Shown: positions 52,295-60,724, numbered from the stretch's first letter. The stretch: DNA of 64,000 nucleotides from Aureitalea sp. L0-47 (GCF_026126405.1 NZ_JAFMTQ010000001.1:506610-570609), one strand, 5' to 3'. Notes: generated by a model from the letters alone, not told the origin. A program made the numbers and translations.

Positions 52295-52798
52295 TTAAAT
52301 GTTATAAAAATGTAAAATTATGGGTCGAATATACAATTTTTTAGGCAATTCAAGGGCATCTTTTTCCCAGTAAAAATTCTCCATAAACCCTTTGAGAGTC
52401 ATTATTTCTAATTGCCAGTAAGGGAATTTTAGGTAATTCTTAATAAAATATAAATCAATCCCCTTTAGTATACGGCTAATTCCATGATCTGAAATCGAAA
52501 TTTCATCACGGTTAATATCGGCGCTTATGCTCCGAAGTGATTTTTCTACTTGTAAAGAGGATTGATCTATTGCTGTATCGTGATTACATTCTGATATTGG
52601 TTGTAACTCAAACGACCTCCATAATATTCGAGCGTTAGATGACAAACCATTTTTGTGGTTTTTCGTTGCAGCGCAAGCCGCTTGTTCCTGACGCTTCAAA
52701 ATCAGAGAATTCAAAAATCTGTTAAATATCTTTCCGGCCAATTGTCCTTTCCTAGAAATGTTATACGCTACAGCTGCGTATTTAGCTACGAATTTCAA
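52295..52798 (-). CDS. Doubtful ORF, 167 residues
   Basis: An open frame on the minus strand inside the susC-lacI gap. The translation is rich in Lys, Ile and Leu with a possible helical C-terminus (IDLYFIKNYLKFPYWQLEI) and no signal peptide. I recognise no family. The N-terminal half has odd composition (QEQAACAATKNHKNG) and there is no clear promoter. It could be a decayed gene, a lineage-specific gene, or chance. Kept as a low-confidence entry. Confidence 0.25.
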   Translation of the reverse strand: MKFVAKYAAVAYNISRKGQLAGKIFNRFLNSLILKRQEQAACAATKNHKNGLSSNARILWRSFELQPISECNHDTAIDQSSLQVEKSLRSISADINRDEISISDHGISRILKGIDLYFIKNYLKFPYWQLEIMTLKGFMENFYWEKDALELPKKLYIRPIILHFYNI

Positions 52799-52851
52799 TT
52801 TTTTTTTTCAATTTTGTAAATAATCGTTTCTAAAATAATGAATTTAACATC

Positions 52852-52865
52852 CGAAAACGTTTTCG
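52852..52865. promoter_or_regulatory. Perfect LacI-type operator palindrome
   Basis: CGAAAACGTTTTCG, a perfect 14-base palindrome with central CG as bound by LacI-family regulators. It is 174 bases before the lacI start and 22 bases before the proposed lacI -33 element. Related sites lie upstream of the MFS operon. Confidence 0.65.
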
Positions 52866-52887
52866 ATTATTATATCGCAAATTCGCC

Positions 52888-52915
52888 TTGCCTTCGAAAA
52901 AACATTGTACTTTAG
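52888..52915 (+). promoter_or_regulatory. Candidate lacI promoter
   Basis: TTG (52888-52890), 17 bases, then TACTTTAG (52908-52915), which differs from TAnnTTTG at one position. A start point near 52921 would give a leader of about 118 bases for lacI. Confidence 0.4.
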
Positions 52916-52959
52916 AGTTAGGAATGTAATCGTAAGGATTTAGTCACTACTCGACTTTC

Positions 52960-52977
52960 GAAATACACACGTATTTC
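52960..52977. promoter_or_regulatory. Inverted repeat in the lacI leader
   Basis: GAAATAC-ACAC-GTATTTC, perfect 7-base arms, 61 bases before the lacI start. It could be a second, spaced operator for autoregulation or an RNA hairpin. Confidence 0.35.
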
Positions 52978-53038
52978 TTCACCTTACCATGCTGTGAATA
53001 TCTAAGGTTTTTTTGAAAGAGATTAGCCTTCAAAAATT

Positions 53039-54055
53039 ATGAAAGAAGTTACGCTGAAACAAATTGCCGAGAATCTGGGTATTTCTATTACCACAGTTTC
53101 AAAAGCATTGAAGGACTATCCGGATGTAAGCAAGAAAACCAAGGCTCTTGTAAAGAAAGAAGCAAAAAAGCTGAATTACAAACCGAATGTTTTCGCAGTT
53201 AATCTCCGAACCAGAGAATCCAGGACGGTTGGCCTTATTATTCCCGAAGTTGTTCATCATTTCTTTTCAAGCGTAATAAACGGAATCATTGAACAGGCTG
53301 AAAAAAAAGGTTATCTCGTTATTATATTGCAATCCAACGAATCCTATAAGCTTGAGAAAAAACAAATAGATCTCCTTGTAAGTAAGCGTGTAGACGGTAT
53401 TATGATATCACTGGCTAATAAAACAGTAGATATTTCTCATCTAAAGAGAGTGAAGGAACTTGAAGTGCCTTTGGTGATGTTCGACAAGATTTCCAAATTG
53501 ATAGATTGTTCGAAGATTGTGATCAATGATCGAGCAGCAGCCTATGAGGCAACCAAGCATCTAATTGAAAGAGGCTGTAAGCGCATTGCTCATTTCAGAG
53601 GTGCCCTGTTGCCTCAGAATTCCATAGACAGGTTCCTGGGATATAAAAAAGCACTTGAAGACCACGGATTGAAATACGATTCCTCACTGGTCTACATATG
53701 TGAAAATGTAGACTACAATGATGGGATAAGGGCAGCGAATCAATTGCTGAAAGATCACGACGATGTGGATGGAATTTTTGCCATTACAGACCTGGCGGCC
53801 ATTGGAGCTATTGCGGTGTTTAATGAAAAAGGCATTCGGGTTCCCGATGATGTTGCTATTATGGGATTCAGTAATTGGTTTGTGTCTTCGGCCATCACTC
53901 CTTCTCTGAGTACAGTGGATCAGCCCGGATATGAAATGGGAAAACGTACCTTCAAACAATTGTTTAAGGAAATGAAGGCGCGTAGAGAAAACGAGGAGGT
54001 TGAGCTCAAGACCATAGAATTGGACACAAAACTTATCAAAAGAAATTCTACCTAA
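53039..54055 (+). CDS. LacI-family transcriptional regulator
   Basis: 338 residues. N-terminal HTH with the hinge: VTLKQIAENLGISITTVSKALKDYPDVS and LNYKPNVFAVNLRTRES, then a periplasmic-binding-protein-like domain (about 60-335) with GLIIPEVVHHFFSSVINGI, DVDGIFAITDLAAIGAI and the AI-MGFSNW and STVDQPGYEMG ends. It should bind a small sugar or sugar phosphate and control the locus. The GH32 gene starts 7 bases after its stop, so regulator and enzyme are one transcript, divergent from SusCD. Confidence 0.93.
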   Translation: MKEVTLKQIAENLGISITTVSKALKDYPDVSKKTKALVKKEAKKLNYKPNVFAVNLRTRESRTVGLIIPEVVHHFFSSVINGIIEQAEKKGYLVIILQSNESYKLEKKQIDLLVSKRVDGIMISLANKTVDISHLKRVKELEVPLVMFDKISKLIDCSKIVINDRAAAYEATKHLIERGCKRIAHFRGALLPQNSIDRFLGYKKALEDHGLKYDSSLVYICENVDYNDGIRAANQLLKDHDDVDGIFAITDLAAIGAIAVFNEKGIRVPDDVAIMGFSNWFVSSAITPSLSTVDQPGYEMGKRTFKQLFKEMKARRENEEVELKTIELDTKLIKRNST

Positions 54056-54062
54056 TACATGG

Positions 54063-55643
54063 ATGATGAATTATAGTACCAAAATCCTATTTGCAGCCCT
54101 CATCCTAATGGGGGTTTTCTCATGTAAGACTGAAAGTGAAACAAAGGAAGAGATTTCACCTGAACTTTCGAAAGCTATTTCGGGATACGATGAACCTTTT
54201 CGGCCCCAGTTTCATTTCTCACCACCGGAAAAATGGATGAACGATCCCAACGGCCTTGTCCATCACCAGGGAGTTTACCATTTGTTCTATCAATATTACC
54301 CGGATGATATCGTCTGGGGACCCATGCATTGGGGACATGCTACAAGTACAGACATGATCCATTGGGAGAATAAACCCATTGCACTATACCCCGATGAACA
54401 CGGACTCATTTTTTCCGGAAGTGCCGTCGTAGATAAAAACAATACGTCCGGATTTGGCACAAAAGATAATCCACCGCTTGTGGCGATCTTTACTTATCAC
54501 CTTATGGAAGGTGAAAAAGCGGGAAGGAAAGATTTTCAAACGCAGGGGATCGCCTACAGCCTGGATAATGGTGAGACCTGGACAAAGTATGAAGGCAATC
54601 CAGTAATTGGTAACCAAGGGATCAAGGATTTTCGTGATCCGAAAGTGTTCTGGCATGATGAAAGTTCAAAATGGATCATGGCATTGGTGGCCGGCGATCA
54701 TGCCAAATTCTATTCTTCGGACAACCTAAAGAAATGGGTTCTCCTCAGTGAATTTGGTAAAGATAAAGGGGCTCATGGCGGTGTTTGGGAATGCCCGGAT
54801 CTATTCAAAATACCTGTTGAAGGAAGTGAAGAAGAGAAGTGGGTCCTTCTCATCAGTATCAATCCCGGGGCACCCAACGGGGGTTCGGGAACTCAGTATT
54901 TTGTGGGCGACTTCGATGGAACAAATTTTACAACTGAACAGGCAGAAACCAGGTGGCTGGACTATGGCATGGACAATTATGCCGGTGTTACCTATAATAA
55001 TGTACCGGATGGCCGAAGGGTTTTTATTGGCTGGATGAGCAATTGGAATTATGCGAGAGACACACCAACGGAAGTTTGGCGCAGTTCGATGACACTCCCC
55101 AGGAAATTGACACTTCACAAGAACGACGAAGGTTACTTCCTGAAGAATTTCCCTTTGACTGAGTTTGATAAAATTTCCAAAGGGAAATTATTGTTTCCGA
55201 AACCAGTGAGATTAGACGAGCCCTTCGAAAGGGAGTATGATAACCTGAACAATTCGGAACTTAAGTTTTTAGCAGACCCGAATGAGAATTACGCTATCAC
55301 CTACAGTAACAAGGAGGGTGAGCAGTTGTGCTTTCAGCTGTTAGGTGAATCTTCCGAATTATTGCTGGATAGAACTCGCTCCGGGATAGTGGACTTCGAG
55401 GAAAGTTTTGGCAGGGCTATTCAGAAACAACCGTTTTGGCCCGAAGGTGACAAGACAAAAGTGCGGATCATACTGGATGCTTCTTCAGTGGAGATATTCA
55501 TCGATGAAGGGAAGCACGTGTTCACAAATCAGATCTTTCCAAAACAACCTTATACGAAATTAGAGATCTCCGGACCCGCGGATGGATCATTGGAATATCT
55601 TATGCTACGAGAAGTAAATTCGATCTGGAATCCTGTGAACTAA
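54063..55643 (+). CDS. GH32 beta-fructosidase lipoprotein (levanase/invertase type)
   Basis: 526 residues; leader LILMGVFSC (Cys21). Five-bladed propeller with WMNDPNG (58-64, Asp61 nucleophile), FRDPKVFW (Asp192 stabiliser) and ECPDLF (243-248, Glu243 acid/base), then the beta-sandwich to the end with DASSVEIFIDEG. It removes terminal fructose from sucrose, inulin or levan on the cell surface or in the periplasm. ATG at 54063 or 54066; both give the same leader. Downstream 128 bases hold a weak CTTTATA/TATAAAG hairpin (55681-55700) and no clear terminator. Confidence 0.95.
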   Translation: MMNYSTKILFAALILMGVFSCKTESETKEEISPELSKAISGYDEPFRPQFHFSPPEKWMNDPNGLVHHQGVYHLFYQYYPDDIVWGPMHWGHATSTDMIHWENKPIALYPDEHGLIFSGSAVVDKNNTSGFGTKDNPPLVAIFTYHLMEGEKAGRKDFQTQGIAYSLDNGETWTKYEGNPVIGNQGIKDFRDPKVFWHDESSKWIMALVAGDHAKFYSSDNLKKWVLLSEFGKDKGAHGGVWECPDLFKIPVEGSEEEKWVLLISINPGAPNGGSGTQYFVGDFDGTNFTTEQAETRWLDYGMDNYAGVTYNNVPDGRRVFIGWMSNWNYARDTPTEVWRSSMTLPRKLTLHKNDEGYFLKNFPLTEFDKISKGKLLFPKPVRLDEPFEREYDNLNNSELKFLADPNENYAITYSNKEGEQLCFQLLGESSELLLDRTRSGIVDFEESFGRAIQKQPFWPEGDKTKVRIILDASSVEIFIDEGKHVFTNQIFPKQPYTKLEISGPADGSLEYLMLREVNSIWNPVN

Positions 55644-55771
55644 CCCTTATTATTTTTTAATTTCAATTGCAAATTAACCTCTTTATAAAAAACTATAAAG
55701 CTTGTTAAATATTTGTTTAAGTCCATAGACTAATGCATGTTAGTTTGTATGTTTACCTCAAAAAATAAGCT

Positions 55772-55933
55772 ATGTTTGGAATCTTCAAAGGGAAAAGTGA
55801 AAAAGAAAAGCTACAGAAGCAGTATGAAAAATTAATGTCTGAAGCTCACAAACTCTCACAAACCAATAGGAAGGCGGGAGATGCCAAGTACCAGGAGGCC
55901 GAACAAGTTATGCTTGAATTAGAGAAACTTTAA
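55772..55933 (+). CDS. Lacal_2735-family small protein
   Basis: 53 residues, MFGIFKGKSEKEKLQKQYEK... ending in EAEQVMLELEKL. This short charged helical protein with an MFG(I/L)FK start is conserved in Flavobacteriaceae under the name Lacal_2735 family. It is predicted to be a single helical hairpin with an amphipathic N-terminus that may touch the membrane. Function unknown. It lies 18 bases before another small helical protein. Confidence 0.82.
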   Translation: MFGIFKGKSEKEKLQKQYEKLMSEAHKLSQTNRKAGDAKYQEAEQVMLELEKL

Positions 55934-55951
55934 TAAACCTACGAGAACCTC

Positions 55952-56185
55952 ATGGAAACGAAAGTAATTAACGAAGCGTTGCAATTTGAGCAACAGAAAT
56001 TGACTCTGAGAACGACCAGTGATCGTATTGTAGCCTCAAGAAAAGCTAAAGACCTTATACTAAGATTGAATGAAATCTATAAAGAAAATAAGGATGCCGC
56101 GATCATGGATCTCATGAAGCGACTTACGGTAATAAAGCGTAAGATCGAAAAACGACTAAAAGGCAGACAGGATCTGCTGGCATAA
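55952..56185 (+). CDS. Small helical hypothetical protein
   Basis: 77 residues, strongly helical and basic at the C-terminus (RLTVIKRKIEKRLKGRQDLL). Similar small proteins are common in Flavobacteriaceae genomes but no domain is known to me. It follows the Lacal_2735-type gene after 18 bases and is followed by a two-way terminator. Likely one transcript with that gene. Confidence 0.7.
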   Translation: METKVINEALQFEQQKLTLRTTSDRIVASRKAKDLILRLNEIYKENKDAAIMDLMKRLTVIKRKIEKRLKGRQDLLA

Positions 56186-56189
56186 AACC

Positions 56190-56217
56190 AAAACCCGGGC
56201 CTAGTGTTCGGGTTTTT
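56190..56217. terminator. Bidirectional intrinsic terminator
   Basis: AAACCCG (56191-56197) pairs with CGGGTTT (56209-56215), and five T residues end the plus-strand copy while four A residues (56190-56193) precede the stem for the minus strand. It separates two convergent genes and probably ends both. Confidence 0.8.
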
Positions 56218-56695
56218 AGTTTCGGTCCCAGTCCTCGTACCACTCAGTGCCGGGGATTCGGGCAACGTAGACGATCTTGGCTTTATACACCCAACACCAC
56301 AAAGGTCGCTTCTTATAGGTATATCGCCATTCTTTGTTTTTGAAATTCGCCTGTTTTAGTAATTCAAGTGCCCTTGATTCTGCCATAGACTCGGAATTGA
56401 AATTTACGATGATCTCGTACAGTGGTTCGTTGTCTTTGGTTCCAAAGTAATACCCGATCCCTGTCACATCCCTATTGCCTGTCTTCTGATATACCGTTGT
56501 TCTGAAACTTTCTTCTGCAACGATCTCGGCATCGGGGAATTTATTTAGGAACTCAGTTTTCGACATCCCGAATTTCACCTTTTTTGATATTTCTGAAGGG
56601 AAGGGTTTTTTGATCTTCTCGTTTTGTGCTATCGTGGATGTCGTAATAAGAAGTAATAGTAGAGTGAGTATTAAAGGAGTTGTTTTTGATTTCAT
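56216..56695 (-). CDS. Secreted hypothetical protein
   Basis: 159 residues with a signal peptide (LILTLLLLLITTSTIAQ). The mature part begins with KKVKFGMSKTEFLNKFPDAE, the FGMS-x-x-E/D-V-like start of small periplasmic BamE/SmpA-like or lipoprotein-type repeats, followed by GIGYYFGTKDNEPLYEIIVNF. The match to BamE-like folds is a resemblance in one motif only. The C-terminal RPLWCWVYKAKIVYVARIPGTEW is unusually aromatic. Function unknown; it stands alone between the terminator and the repeat region. Confidence 0.72.
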   Translation of the reverse strand: MKSKTTPLILTLLLLLITTSTIAQNEKIKKPFPSEISKKVKFGMSKTEFLNKFPDAEIVAEESFRTTVYQKTGNRDVTGIGYYFGTKDNEPLYEIIVNFNSESMAESRALELLKQANFKNKEWRYTYKKRPLWCWVYKAKIVYVARIPGTEWYEDWDRN

Positions 56696-56759
56696 TCTGA
56701 ATCGCTACGTTATGTTTATTATAAGGTACCCGAAAGCTACGTATTTTTTTGAACACAGA

Positions 56760-56840
56760 ACTTTCAACTTTTTACTTCCGACTTCCGACTTTTGGCTCTT
56801 CCCCCAGGATTCATTGGGACGAGCCCAATGTTCCCTTGTT
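56760..56840. repeat. Composite repeat, copy A: ACTTNNN heptamers plus hairpin
   Basis: Five in-register ACTTNNN units (56760-56794), then GCTCTTCCCCCAGGATT, then a 19-base hairpin CATTGGG-ACGAG-CCCAATG (56812-56830), then TTCCCTTG. Copy B repeats the same order. Nothing here looks like a gene. Confidence 0.75.
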
Positions 56841-56867
56841 TCCAAAAGTCAAAATACAAACCATGTG

Positions 56868-56985
56868 GCTTCAAACTTTTTGCTTCTGACTTCCGACATT
56901 CGACTTCCGACTTCTGACTTCTGACTTCCGACTTTTGGCCCTTTCCCCAGGATTCATTCGCCTTCGGCAAATGTTCCTTTGCTCC
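56868..56985. repeat. Composite repeat, copy B: ten heptamers plus hairpin
   Basis: Ten in-register 7-base units (56868-56937; ACTTCCG, ACTTCTG, ACTTTTT, GCTTCAA and similar), then GCCCTTTCCCCAGGATT, then a hairpin CATTCGCC-TTC-GGCAAATG (56955-56973), then TTCCTTTG. Both copies end their arrays with ACTTTTG. Confidence 0.75.
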
Positions 56986-57007
56986 CTCTCGTGAAAATGC
57001 AAAACCA

Positions 57008-57032
57008 CTCAACCTATGGTTGAGCGTTTTTT
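57008..57032. terminator. Candidate hairpin terminator next to the repeat
   Basis: CTCAACC (57008-57014), TAT loop, GGTTGAG (57018-57024), then CGTTTTTT on the plus strand. No plus-strand gene is directly upstream, so its role is unclear. Confidence 0.4.
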
Positions 57033-57078
57033 GATGCTCCTGATCTATATAAAGTACACTTTATACGATCACTCACAT

Positions 57079-57113
57079 AAAAAAACCCGTCTCGCCAATG
57101 GCGGACGGGTTTT
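57079..57113 (-). terminator. Intrinsic terminator of tRNA-Phe
   Basis: AAAACCCGTC (57082-57091) pairs with GACGGGTTTT (57104-57113), with an inner CGCC/GGCG stem around a short loop and one bulged base. Seven T residues follow on the minus strand. It starts 11 bases after the tRNA 3' end. Confidence 0.88.
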
Positions 57114-57123
57114 GCGCTTTAAG

Positions 57124-57196
<73 letters not shown>

Positions 57197-57249
57197 TTTC
57201 TAAGGTCTGCGCCCTACTAACTCGCCAATAAGGTGAGCGAAGGAGGGTG

Positions 57250-57278
57250 CAAATATAGTCGATATTTGTACTTTCCAA
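57250..57278 (-). promoter_or_regulatory. Promoter of tRNA-Phe
   Basis: On the minus strand TTG (57278-57276), 18 bases, TATATTTG (57257-57250). This is a full match to the Bacteroidota consensus TTG-N17-23-TAnnTTTG. It would start transcription about 48 bases before the tRNA. Confidence 0.7.
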
Positions 57279-57377
57279 AATATAAATTTAAAAAATCTTG
57301 ACCGCATTTTCAATTTAATAGCCCATTAACAACTCGTAACGGATACAAGTTGTACTTTTAGCACTTTACAACCTGCA

Positions 57378-58106
57378 ATGAACCTCATAATAGACGTAGG
57401 CAATACGCGAATCAAGCTTGCCGTTTTTTCTGGAAATAAGTTACTTCAAAAGTACAGTTGCGCTCCGAATGAAGTTTTGGATAGCCTGAAGATCATTTCC
57501 AAAAGCTATCCTGAAATTCAACATTGTATTATGGCTTCGGTAGGTACAATCCCGAAAGCTGCATCAGAATTCCTCGACACACATTTCACGGTTCTCACTC
57601 TATCAAGTGAAACCAACGTCCCTTTCAACAATGGGTACGGATCGCCCCATACGCTTGGGGTAGATCGGATTGCTCTTGCGAGTGCGGCCGCAACTAGTTT
57701 CGCGGCGAATAATGTTCTGGTTATCGATGCTGGAAGCTGTATAACCTACGATTTCATTTCCGAAGAAAATACCTATCTCGGTGGAGCGATCTCACCGGGG
57801 ATAGGCATGCGCTATAAAGCTGTTCATACGTTTACCGCTAATTTACCGTTATTGGAACCAACATTGCCGATTGCGAAATCAGGCTCAGATACCAATACCT
57901 CTATTCACAGTGGAGTACTGCAAGGCGTGCTTTTCGAGATTGAAGGATATATAAACATGTACAGGGAGAAATATCCCGATTTAACAGTTATTTTAACAGG
58001 TGGGGATGCTCATTTTTTGCGAGATAGCCTAAAAAGTGACATATTTGCCAACTCAAATTTCCTACTGGAAGGTTTGAATTTCATCTTAGAACATAACAAA
58101 CATTGA
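57378..58106 (+). CDS. coaX: Type III pantothenate kinase
   Basis: 242 residues. ASKHA-fold kinase with IIDVGNTRIKLAV (phosphate-1), GVDRIALASAA, VIDAGSCITYDF and GGAISPGIGMRYKA, all family signatures. Phosphorylates pantothenate in CoA synthesis; type III enzymes are the usual kind in Bacteroidota. It opens the operon that continues to the PpiD-type gene. The stop TGA overlaps the next ATG (TGATG). Confidence 0.96.
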   Translation: MNLIIDVGNTRIKLAVFSGNKLLQKYSCAPNEVLDSLKIISKSYPEIQHCIMASVGTIPKAASEFLDTHFTVLTLSSETNVPFNNGYGSPHTLGVDRIALASAAATSFAANNVLVIDAGSCITYDFISEENTYLGGAISPGIGMRYKAVHTFTANLPLLEPTLPIAKSGSDTNTSIHSGVLQGVLFEIEGYINMYREKYPDLTVILTGGDAHFLRDSLKSDIFANSNFLLEGLNFILEHNKH

Positions 58107-59347
58107 TGTTGAAACGAATTACAGTTGTCGTAATACTGCTTGTTGCAGTTATGGGTCATGCTCAGGAAGGAACAGTTTCACCTTATTCTTTTTATGGGAT
58201 CGGAAATCTAAAGTTCAAAGGAACTGCCGAGAACAGGGCCATGGGAGGTATCAGTGTTTATTCGGACAGTATTCACCTGAACATACAGAACCCTGCTGGT
58301 GTAGCAGGCCTGAAACTGGTGAATTATACAGCCGGTCTGAGTCATAAATACGAAACTATAAAAACCGCGGAGGAAAGTCAGAAAGCTAGTACCACTTCTA
58401 TAGACTACCTGGCATTGGGAATTCCCATGGGGAAATTTGGTGCAAGTTTCGGATTGTTGCCGTATACGGCGGTTGGATATAATTTAAGGACCGAAGAATC
58501 CGGAATTACCACGACCTACACGGGGTCTGGTGGTGTTAACAAGGCGTTTTTTGCACTAGGGTACCAGATCACACCGAAATTGAGCATAGGTGTGGATGCT
58601 AATTATAACTTCGGAAATATTGAAAATACCGCTGAACGTCGCGAGGATGATATTCAATACGGAACCGAAGAGTTCAATAAATCCGACCTTCTTGGCTTCA
58701 ACTTTAATATAGGAGCTCAGTACAAAACAATGATCAACGAAAGTTTGTCGCTCATTGCTTCGGCTACCTATACTCCGGAGACCAATCTCACTTCAGAAAA
58801 TACACGTACCATTTCTTCATTCCTGGTTTTACCATCGGGAACCACGACTCCTATAGACGAAAGAGATATACAGGTACCTGATACCGAGTTCACATTTCCT
58901 TCTCAATATACCCTGGGTCTTGGAGTTGGAAAGGACAAAAAGTGGTTCGTGGGTGGAGAATACACCAATATTACAACTAGTAACCTAAGAAACAGGTCAT
59001 TTGATATAGATTTTGTTACCTTTACGGACGCCTCTAAATTTAGAGCGGGGGGATTCTTTATCCCAAACTACAATTCGATTGGAAAATTCTGGAATCGAGT
59101 AGTTTACCGTGGAGGTGTTCGCTTCGAAGATACCGGGATCACTGTTAATGGTGAAGGTATTAATGAGTTTGGCATATCTTTTGGAGTTGGTCTACCTGTA
59201 GGAAGAGTTTTCTCCAATATCAATATTGGTTTTGAAGTAGGAAGGCGGGGAACAACCGATTTCGACCTTGTGCAGGAGAACTTCTTCAACACCTTTATAA
59301 GCTTGTCATTAAATGACAGGTGGTTCAAAAAAACATATTATGATTAA
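58106..59347 (+). CDS. Putative outer membrane beta-barrel protein (FadL/OmpP1-like)
   Basis: 413 residues from the ATG that overlaps the coaX stop. Signal peptide VVVILLVAVMGHAQ, then PYSFYGIGNLKFKGTAENRAMGG...DSIHLNIQNPAGVAGL, an N-terminal segment shared with FadL-type and PorV-type barrels. Alternating strands run to the end (FISLSLNDRWFKKTYYD). It is conserved in this operon position in Flavobacteriaceae. Function unknown; hydrophobic substrate transport is a guess from the FadL likeness. Confidence 0.8.
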   Translation: MLKRITVVVILLVAVMGHAQEGTVSPYSFYGIGNLKFKGTAENRAMGGISVYSDSIHLNIQNPAGVAGLKLVNYTAGLSHKYETIKTAEESQKASTTSIDYLALGIPMGKFGASFGLLPYTAVGYNLRTEESGITTTYTGSGGVNKAFFALGYQITPKLSIGVDANYNFGNIENTAERREDDIQYGTEEFNKSDLLGFNFNIGAQYKTMINESLSLIASATYTPETNLTSENTRTISSFLVLPSGTTTPIDERDIQVPDTEFTFPSQYTLGLGVGKDKKWFVGGEYTNITTSNLRNRSFDIDFVTFTDASKFRAGGFFIPNYNSIGKFWNRVVYRGGVRFEDTGITVNGEGINEFGISFGVGLPVGRVFSNINIGFEVGRRGTTDFDLVQENFFNTFISLSLNDRWFKKTYYD

Positions 59348-59366
59348 TAAAATAAACATCAATACT

Positions 59367-60722
59367 ATGAAGACGAAAGCAATTTTACTTTCACTTATGC
59401 TTATAACCGCATTTGGAAGCAAAACGCTGGCACAGGAGAAGTGTGCTACTTTGGGTTCTCTATTCATAGAGCCAGCCAAAGCAAAAAATTATGAAGGCGC
59501 CTTGCCTCACTACGATAAGTTGGTAGCCGAATGCCCAACTTATAGTATGGCTACCTATCAGTACGCCGAAAAAATGTTCAAATATTTCATCAAGCAGGGT
59601 GATAATTCCAAAATTGCTGAACTGGACAAAGTGTACAACCTCAGAATGCAGTATTACCCGGCTAAAACGAAAGAGGGTGAGTTGATGATGAAGATGGCAC
59701 AGGTGAAGTACGATAACGAGATGGGTACCAAAATGGAGCAGTTCAATAACTTCGATGCTGCTTTCAAAAAAGATGAAGATGAATTTACGAGTCCGAAAAG
59801 TCTTTATACCTATTTCTCTCTGGCCGTAGATTTATACAACGCGGGAGAAAAACCAATAGATGATGTTTTCGATCTTTATGATGTTGTTATTCAGAAAATA
59901 GAGAAGGAAGAGGGCAAACTTGCCTCTGCACTTACCCAGTTGCTGGACAAGCAGGAAGCTGGAACTAAGCTTTCGTCTAAAGAAGAGCGTAAGTTGAATG
60001 CTTATGAAAAGAACCTTTCCGCCTACGGTACGGTAAAAGGTAGTGTTGATGGAAAGTTGGGTCAGTTAGCCGACTGTCCAAATCTAATCCCACTTTATGA
60101 GAAGGATTTTGATAATAAAAAAGACGATATCAACTGGCTTAGAAGAGCTGCCGGTCGTTTAAGTGCAAAGGATTGTGATACTCCGTTGTTCTTCAAATTA
60201 GTACAACAATTACACAACCTTGAGCCTTCTGCCAAGTCTGCTTATTACCTTGGTAAACTGGCCGATAAGGACGGTGACAGTAGTACTGCTTTGGACTACT
60301 ATAACCAGTCGGCCGAATTGGAAACAAATCCTGGAGATAAGGCAAAAGTATACTACAGTATAGCCGAGAACTTCCGCAAGAAAGGGAGCTACGGAAAAGC
60401 GAGATCTTACTACATGAAAATGGTAGAAGTGAAGCCTTCAGCCGGTATCGCTTACCTAAAAATAGCTAATATGATCGCCAAGAGCGCCAACAGCTGTGGA
60501 GGTACCGTTTTCGAAAAAAGAGCGATCTACTGGAAAGCTGCGGAATATGCAGACAGAGCAGCACGTGTAGATGGGTCTATTGCCGGAAATGCAAGAAGTA
60601 CGGCGAGTGCTTACCGTGAACGTGCACCTCAGAAAAGTGATATCTTTACAGAAGGTATGGCAGGAAAGACCATTACATTCAGCTGTTGGGTGGGTGGAAG
60701 CGTTAGAGTGCCTAGTCTATAA
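59367..60722 (+). CDS. Periplasmic TPR-repeat protein
   Basis: 451 residues from the ATG at 59367, which gives a signal peptide (LLSLMLITAFGSKTLAQ); the longer frame from 59313 overlaps the previous gene. Several tetratricopeptide-like helix pairs follow, for example AKAKNYEGALPHYDKLVAEC near the start, SAKSAYYLGKLADKDGDSSTALDYYNQ and KVYYSIAENFRKKGSYGKARSYYMKMV, each given only in part. It would act as a protein scaffold in the periplasm. Two bases before lptC, so in the same operon. Confidence 0.85.
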   Translation: MKTKAILLSLMLITAFGSKTLAQEKCATLGSLFIEPAKAKNYEGALPHYDKLVAECPTYSMATYQYAEKMFKYFIKQGDNSKIAELDKVYNLRMQYYPAKTKEGELMMKMAQVKYDNEMGTKMEQFNNFDAAFKKDEDEFTSPKSLYTYFSLAVDLYNAGEKPIDDVFDLYDVVIQKIEKEEGKLASALTQLLDKQEAGTKLSSKEERKLNAYEKNLSAYGTVKGSVDGKLGQLADCPNLIPLYEKDFDNKKDDINWLRRAAGRLSAKDCDTPLFFKLVQQLHNLEPSAKSAYYLGKLADKDGDSSTALDYYNQSAELETNPGDKAKVYYSIAENFRKKGSYGKARSYYMKMVEVKPSAGIAYLKIANMIAKSANSCGGTVFEKRAIYWKAAEYADRAARVDGSIAGNARSTASAYRERAPQKSDIFTEGMAGKTITFSCWVGGSVRVPSL

Positions 60723-60724
60723 GA

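Larger units (their letters stand above)
52204..53038. other. Long intergenic region between susC and lacI
   Basis: 835 bases with one doubtful ORF (52295-52798, minus). Near susC it holds CCCAA-ATA-TTGGG (52263-52275), an inverted repeat overlapping AATATTTG, a one-mismatch -7 box pointing to susC. Near lacI it holds three operator- or promoter-like elements listed separately, and a ten-base T run (52799-52808). Base composition is AT-rich compared with the genes on either side. Confidence 0.6.

Noticed and set aside
56764-57012. 82-residue minus-strand ORF over the composite repeat, with repeated KSEV-type peptides
   Set aside because: The peptide repeats are a by-product of the ACTTNNN heptamers; period 7 shifts through all frames and there is no start context or homologue I recognise.
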